From positions 124,001-188,000 of the forward strand of contig JAFUEP010000042.1 in assembly GCA_017470345.1 (NCBI GenBank): DNA of 64,000 nt. Direction: 5' to 3'. How positions within the stretch are numbered: position 1 is the stretch's first letter; each line of letters starts with the position of its first letter. A program made the position numbers and the translations under genes. The notes under the pieces are model-generated. The model worked only from the letters and a program-made list of their open reading frames with translations. It was not told where the DNA came from and did not search any database. Source of the stretch: Prevotella sp. Its GTDB lineage: Bacteria; Bacteroidota; Bacteroidia; Bacteroidales; Bacteroidaceae. Shown one piece after another: positions 60,945-64,000 of this stretch.

Positions 60945-63900
60945 TCAGAAGCGTCCCGGACCGCCGAAGCCGCCGCCGAAGCCGCCACGCTGGCCGCCGC
61001 CACGCTGGCCGCCGCCCTGACCTCTGCCAAAGCCGCCACCAGGGCCGCCAGGCCCCATGCGCATGCCCTGGCGGGCCTCGCGCGAGCCGAAGAGGTTGAG
61101 CTGGTAGTTAATGCGGAGCATCACGTAGCTGTTGATCGAGTTATACTCCGTGTCCGTGCGGGCCATGGCATTGAGCGTCCGGGTGAAACTCGACTGCTGA
61201 TGCAGGATGTCGTAGAACTCGAGTCGCACGGAGAGCGGCTTGCCCTTGAGAAAGCTCTGGGCCAGCTGAGCGTTCCAGATCAGTTCATTGGTGTTCATCG
61301 TCGCGTCGCTATAGCCGCGACGGCTCGACATATTGAGGTTGGTCGTCAGCTGCATGCCCCAAGGCAGTTGGGCGGTGGCGTTGAATCCGTAGGAGAAGTT
61401 CCACGTATCCTGATTACCCTGTGCCTGGAGCTTGTTGCGACCAAAGGTATAGCCCACGTTGCCGTTCAGCTCCACCTCCAGCCAGTCGTTGCGATAGCTG
61501 GCGCCGAGGCGTTCGCTGAGGTTGGTCTCGTTGACGGCATTCTTCAGGATTTGGCCGTTGCGGTTGGCGTCGAGATAGCTGACGCTGTGCGTATAGCCAG
61601 CCGATGTGCGCGTGTTGAGGTTGAAGGTGCCGAGGGTATCGAGTGCGGTATTGAACATAAACTCAGCGCCTGCGTTCCAGTTGCCGTTGATGTTGTCGCG
61701 TGTCGACGTACGTCCGCCCGTCAGGGGGTCGTAGTAGACCTTGCTCGTCGTGGCGTTGCTGGTGGTCGAGAAGCGCAGGTTGGCAAACAGGAACTGCTGA
61801 TGACGCTCGAAATAGTCGTTGTAGCGCAGGTTGAGGTTCTGCGTGAACGACGGCTTCAGGTTCTTATTACCGATTGAGATATTGAGCGGGTCGCTGTCGT
61901 CGCGGATCTCGAGCAGGTCGCTCATCGACGGCTGCGAGGTGTTGCCACGATAGGTGAAGCGCAGCTGTCCGCGGTCGCTCTTTTTCCAACGGAAATTAGC
62001 CGTCGGGCTCCAGTTGAGCACGGTCCGCGTGGTGGTGCCATAGTCCACGCCCATATAACGGTAGGTGAACTTCGAGGTCTGGGGGATAACCTGCACGCCG
62101 ACATTGAAGTTATAGGCCTTCCGCACCACGCGCAGCATCACCTCTGCCGTATGGATATAGTTCTTGTATTCTGAGAATCGGCTCAGCGTCGAGTCCTTAT
62201 AGTTCTCCCACGTGCGTGTCCCCTCCGTCAGCAGATCGAGGTTGGGGTCCCACTGACGATAGGACATATCGAAGGCGTCAAAGTCAAACTGGCCGCCATT
62301 ATACACCAGCCGCGTGGGCCACTCGCTGTAGTCGTAGGTCGTGCGGTCGTTCTTGGTGTAGCGATACTGGAAGTTGTAGGAGAACTGCAGGTAGGTCTGC
62401 CGGGCGATGGGTTCGCTGTAGCTCAGTCGGGCCGAGTAGTCGTAGTTCTTCGAAGGGGTCAGGTTGTAGCGGTTGCGGAAATACTCCCTGTAGGCCAGCG
62501 AGTCGGAGTACATCGTCATGGTCGTCTGATATAGGTTGACGTCCTGCAGCGACAGCGATCGCGAGTCGCCCTCGGAGTAGTTGCCAGAGAGACGGAGCGA
62601 GATGTTGCGGCCCTCGTTGCCAAACTTGCGGGTCACAGTCAGGTCACTGCCGAAGCGGTTGTTGTCGTTGTAGCTGATCGACTTGTTGTTGCTGCTATTG
62701 ACGAGGACGGAGTCCGTCGTATTATACAATTCCCTGACAAAATTGAGCAGTCTGGTGCTGCTGTCCAGGGCATAGTTGGCAAAGTTGTAAGGGTCCTGCG
62801 TGAAGGAAGCCGAGGTCGACCATGAGCGTCCGTCGTTGTTCGACCAGCTGAACGTAGGCCGGAAGTTGATGTTCCACAGCGTGTCGGGGGACCACTCCAG
62901 GCGGGCCTGACCGTTCCATGAATTGGAGCGCGAGTAGTTCTGGCTGACGCTGTTGGAGAAGGCACCAGCCTGCGAGACGAAGTTCTCCGTGGCCCGACGG
63001 CTCCAGGCGTCGCCATCGCCGTGGTTCCAGCGCACGCTGCCGCTCAGCTTCAGGCGGTCGGTATCCTCATAGTTGGCGTTCAGACCCACCATCTTCGAAG
63101 CCTGCAGGCCGTTGCGCCCGCCACCGCCGAAGCGTCCGCCGCCGCCACCGCCGCCGAAGCCCATGTCGCCGACGTTGTTGGCCTGGGCGAAGCCCATCAG
63201 CCGCATCGAGCTGTTGAAGCGGGCTCCCATCAGGCGGCCCGAATAGCGCTCCTTGGTGCCCAGTCCGGCGTCGACGTTGGCGAAGGTGCCGCGGTTCATG
63301 CCGCGCTTCAGTCCGAAGTCGAGCACCATCTCCTCCTCACCGTCGTCGATGCCCGTGACGCGGGCCTGGTCGCTCTTCTGGTCGTAGGCCTTCACGCGCT
63401 CCACGATCGAGGTGGGCAGGTTCTTGATGGCCGTCTTCGTGTCGCCCGTCATGAACTCCTTGCCGTCGACCTTGATCTTCTGCACCTTCTTGCCGTTGAT
63501 GGTGATGGAGCCGTCGTCGCCGACCTCGGCACCCGGCAGCTTCTTCACCAGCTCCTCGACGACGGAGCCCTCCGGCGTCTTATAGGCGCCAGCATTATAT
63601 ACTAAGGTGTCATCCTTCGAATAGACCTTCGCCAGGTTCTTCACCACCTCGACGTCCTTGAGCATCTTCGAGTCGACCTGCATGGTCAGCGTGCCAAGGT
63701 CGACGGGCCGTCCGCTGACAGCTACCGACTTGAAGAGCGTCTTATATCCGACGTAGGTGATGCGCAGGATGTAGGAGCCGTCCTGCTGGGCCGTCACCGT
63801 GAATTGTCCGCTGAGGTTTGTCTTTGCATTGGCGACGAGCGAGCTGTCGTTCTTGAGCAATGCGACTGTCGCTCCGATGACGGCTTCCTGCTGGTCGGCA

Positions 63901-63989
63901 TCGATCACCGTGCCGCTCACCGTCCGCTGTGCCTGCGCTGAGAGGGCCGCACCGACGATAACGGCCATCAGGAGTAGAATACGTTTCAT
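60945..63989 (-). CDS. TonB-receptor-like outer-membrane beta-barrel protein
   Basis: A 1014-residue exported protein with a signal peptide (about 1-20, ending LSAQAQ). A carboxypeptidase-regulatory-like domain (about 22-105, VSGTVIDADQQEAVIGATVA) is followed by a plug-like domain (about 110-230, with GDDGSITINGKKVQKIKVDG). A large barrel of the OMP_b-brl_3 kind then runs to ~968. Two Gly-rich runs occur: near 278-295 and at the extreme C-terminus, where ~45 Gly/Arg/Gln residues follow the last strand (INYQLNLF). No TonB box or SusD partner is visible, so the substrate is unknown. The gene is complete, starting 11 bp from the window edge. Confidence 0.85.
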   Translation of the reverse strand: MKRILLLMAVIVGAALSAQAQRTVSGTVIDADQQEAVIGATVALLKNDSSLVANAKTNLSGQFTVTAQQDGSYILRITYVGYKTLFKSVAVSGRPVDLGTLTMQVDSKMLKDVEVVKNLAKVYSKDDTLVYNAGAYKTPEGSVVEELVKKLPGAEVGDDGSITINGKKVQKIKVDGKEFMTGDTKTAIKNLPTSIVERVKAYDQKSDQARVTGIDDGEEEMVLDFGLKRGMNRGTFANVDAGLGTKERYSGRLMGARFNSSMRLMGFAQANNVGDMGFGGGGGGGRFGGGGRNGLQASKMVGLNANYEDTDRLKLSGSVRWNHGDGDAWSRRATENFVSQAGAFSNSVSQNYSRSNSWNGQARLEWSPDTLWNINFRPTFSWSNNDGRSWSTSASFTQDPYNFANYALDSSTRLLNFVRELYNTTDSVLVNSSNNKSISYNDNNRFGSDLTVTRKFGNEGRNISLRLSGNYSEGDSRSLSLQDVNLYQTTMTMYSDSLAYREYFRNRYNLTPSKNYDYSARLSYSEPIARQTYLQFSYNFQYRYTKNDRTTYDYSEWPTRLVYNGGQFDFDAFDMSYRQWDPNLDLLTEGTRTWENYKDSTLSRFSEYKNYIHTAEVMLRVVRKAYNFNVGVQVIPQTSKFTYRYMGVDYGTTTRTVLNWSPTANFRWKKSDRGQLRFTYRGNTSQPSMSDLLEIRDDSDPLNISIGNKNLKPSFTQNLNLRYNDYFERHQQFLFANLRFSTTSNATTSKVYYDPLTGGRTSTRDNINGNWNAGAEFMFNTALDTLGTFNLNTRTSAGYTHSVSYLDANRNGQILKNAVNETNLSERLGASYRNDWLEVELNGNVGYTFGRNKLQAQGNQDTWNFSYGFNATAQLPWGMQLTTNLNMSSRRGYSDATMNTNELIWNAQLAQSFLKGKPLSVRLEFYDILHQQSSFTRTLNAMARTDTEYNSINSYVMLRINYQLNLFGSREARQGMRMGPGGPGGGFGRGQGGGQRGGGQRGGFGGGFGGPGRF

Positions 63990-64000
63990 ACTTTTTTCAG

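Noticed and set aside
1-64000. tRNA, rRNA, prophage or integrative element genes
   Set aside because: I scanned intergenic stretches for conserved tRNA arms and for integrase, transposase and phage proteins and saw none.

Overview
The window looks like chromosomal DNA from a GC-rich gut or rumen Bacteroidetes close to Prevotella. The reasons are: upstream boxes of the Bacteroidetes primary-sigma type (TAnnTTTG at -7) before almost every transcription unit; genes typical of the group (complete nqrABCDEF, long NusB, DUF5606 protein, BACON lipoprotein, M56/BlaI pairs, PadR-PspC pair, methylmalonyl-CoA mutase small and large subunits, TonB-type outer-membrane proteins); and a scatter of pectin-directed secreted enzymes. 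I see no rRNA, tRNA, CRISPR array, integrase, transposase or prophage genes.

Layout. 1-4.8 kb: two tandem BlaI repressor / BlaR1-like M56 sensor pairs on the minus strand; the second sensor carries an in-frame TAG and repeat-derived insertions. 4.9-7.1 kb: PspC-domain membrane protein with its PadR regulator. 7.1-8.7 kb: repeat-rich intergenic region and a GH53 endo-galactanase. 8.7-12.8 kb: hutH and hutI, separated by an epimerase remnant and a Gfo/Idh oxidoreductase. 12.9-18.6 kb: glutamine synthetase and mutA-mutB. 18.7-22.4 kb: a heterodimeric ABC exporter, divergent from msrC-pfkB (22.6-23.9 kb). 23.9-28.1 kb: fur-like regulator, purA, hisS and a pectin acetylesterase in one minus-strand run. 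28.2-34 kb: the Na+-pumping NADH:quinone reductase operon. 34-38.5 kb: tamB. 38.7-42.7 kb: nucleotidyltransferase, dacB and nadB. 42.8-47.5 kb: two large secreted beta-helix proteins, one a PL1-type pectate lyase. 47.7-52 kb: 2-hydroxyacid dehydrogenase, rarA and an oxaloacetate decarboxylase-type carboxyltransferase. 52.2-57.2 kb: lipoproteins, queF, Ca2+/Na+ antiporter, S4 protein, pth and rplY. 57.4-60.8 kb: nusB-yajC-ybbR-coaE-DUF5606. 60.9-64 kb: an outer-membrane beta-barrel receptor-like protein.

How it fits together. Nqr, the carboxyltransferase and methylmalonyl-CoA mutase are parts of the succinate/propionate fermentation with Na+ energetics usual in Prevotella. GH53, PL1, the beta-helix protein and the CE12 esterase suggest use of pectin and its galactan side chains, although no SusCD pair is present. 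hutH/hutI and glutamine synthetase deal with histidine-derived and ammonia nitrogen.

The most unusual signal is not a gene. At least six loci carry arrays of 3-5 quasi-palindromic units with an exact 22-bp period. Constant outer flanks (AAG...CTT) enclose an asymmetric six-base centre that appears in either orientation. Most arrays lie just 3' of genes, mainly between convergent genes. One sits in frame inside tamB, and one has the same period with a different core (CAAA...TTTG). A second GC-rich palindromic family and a TCAATTCTC-type tract have also entered coding sequences in frame.
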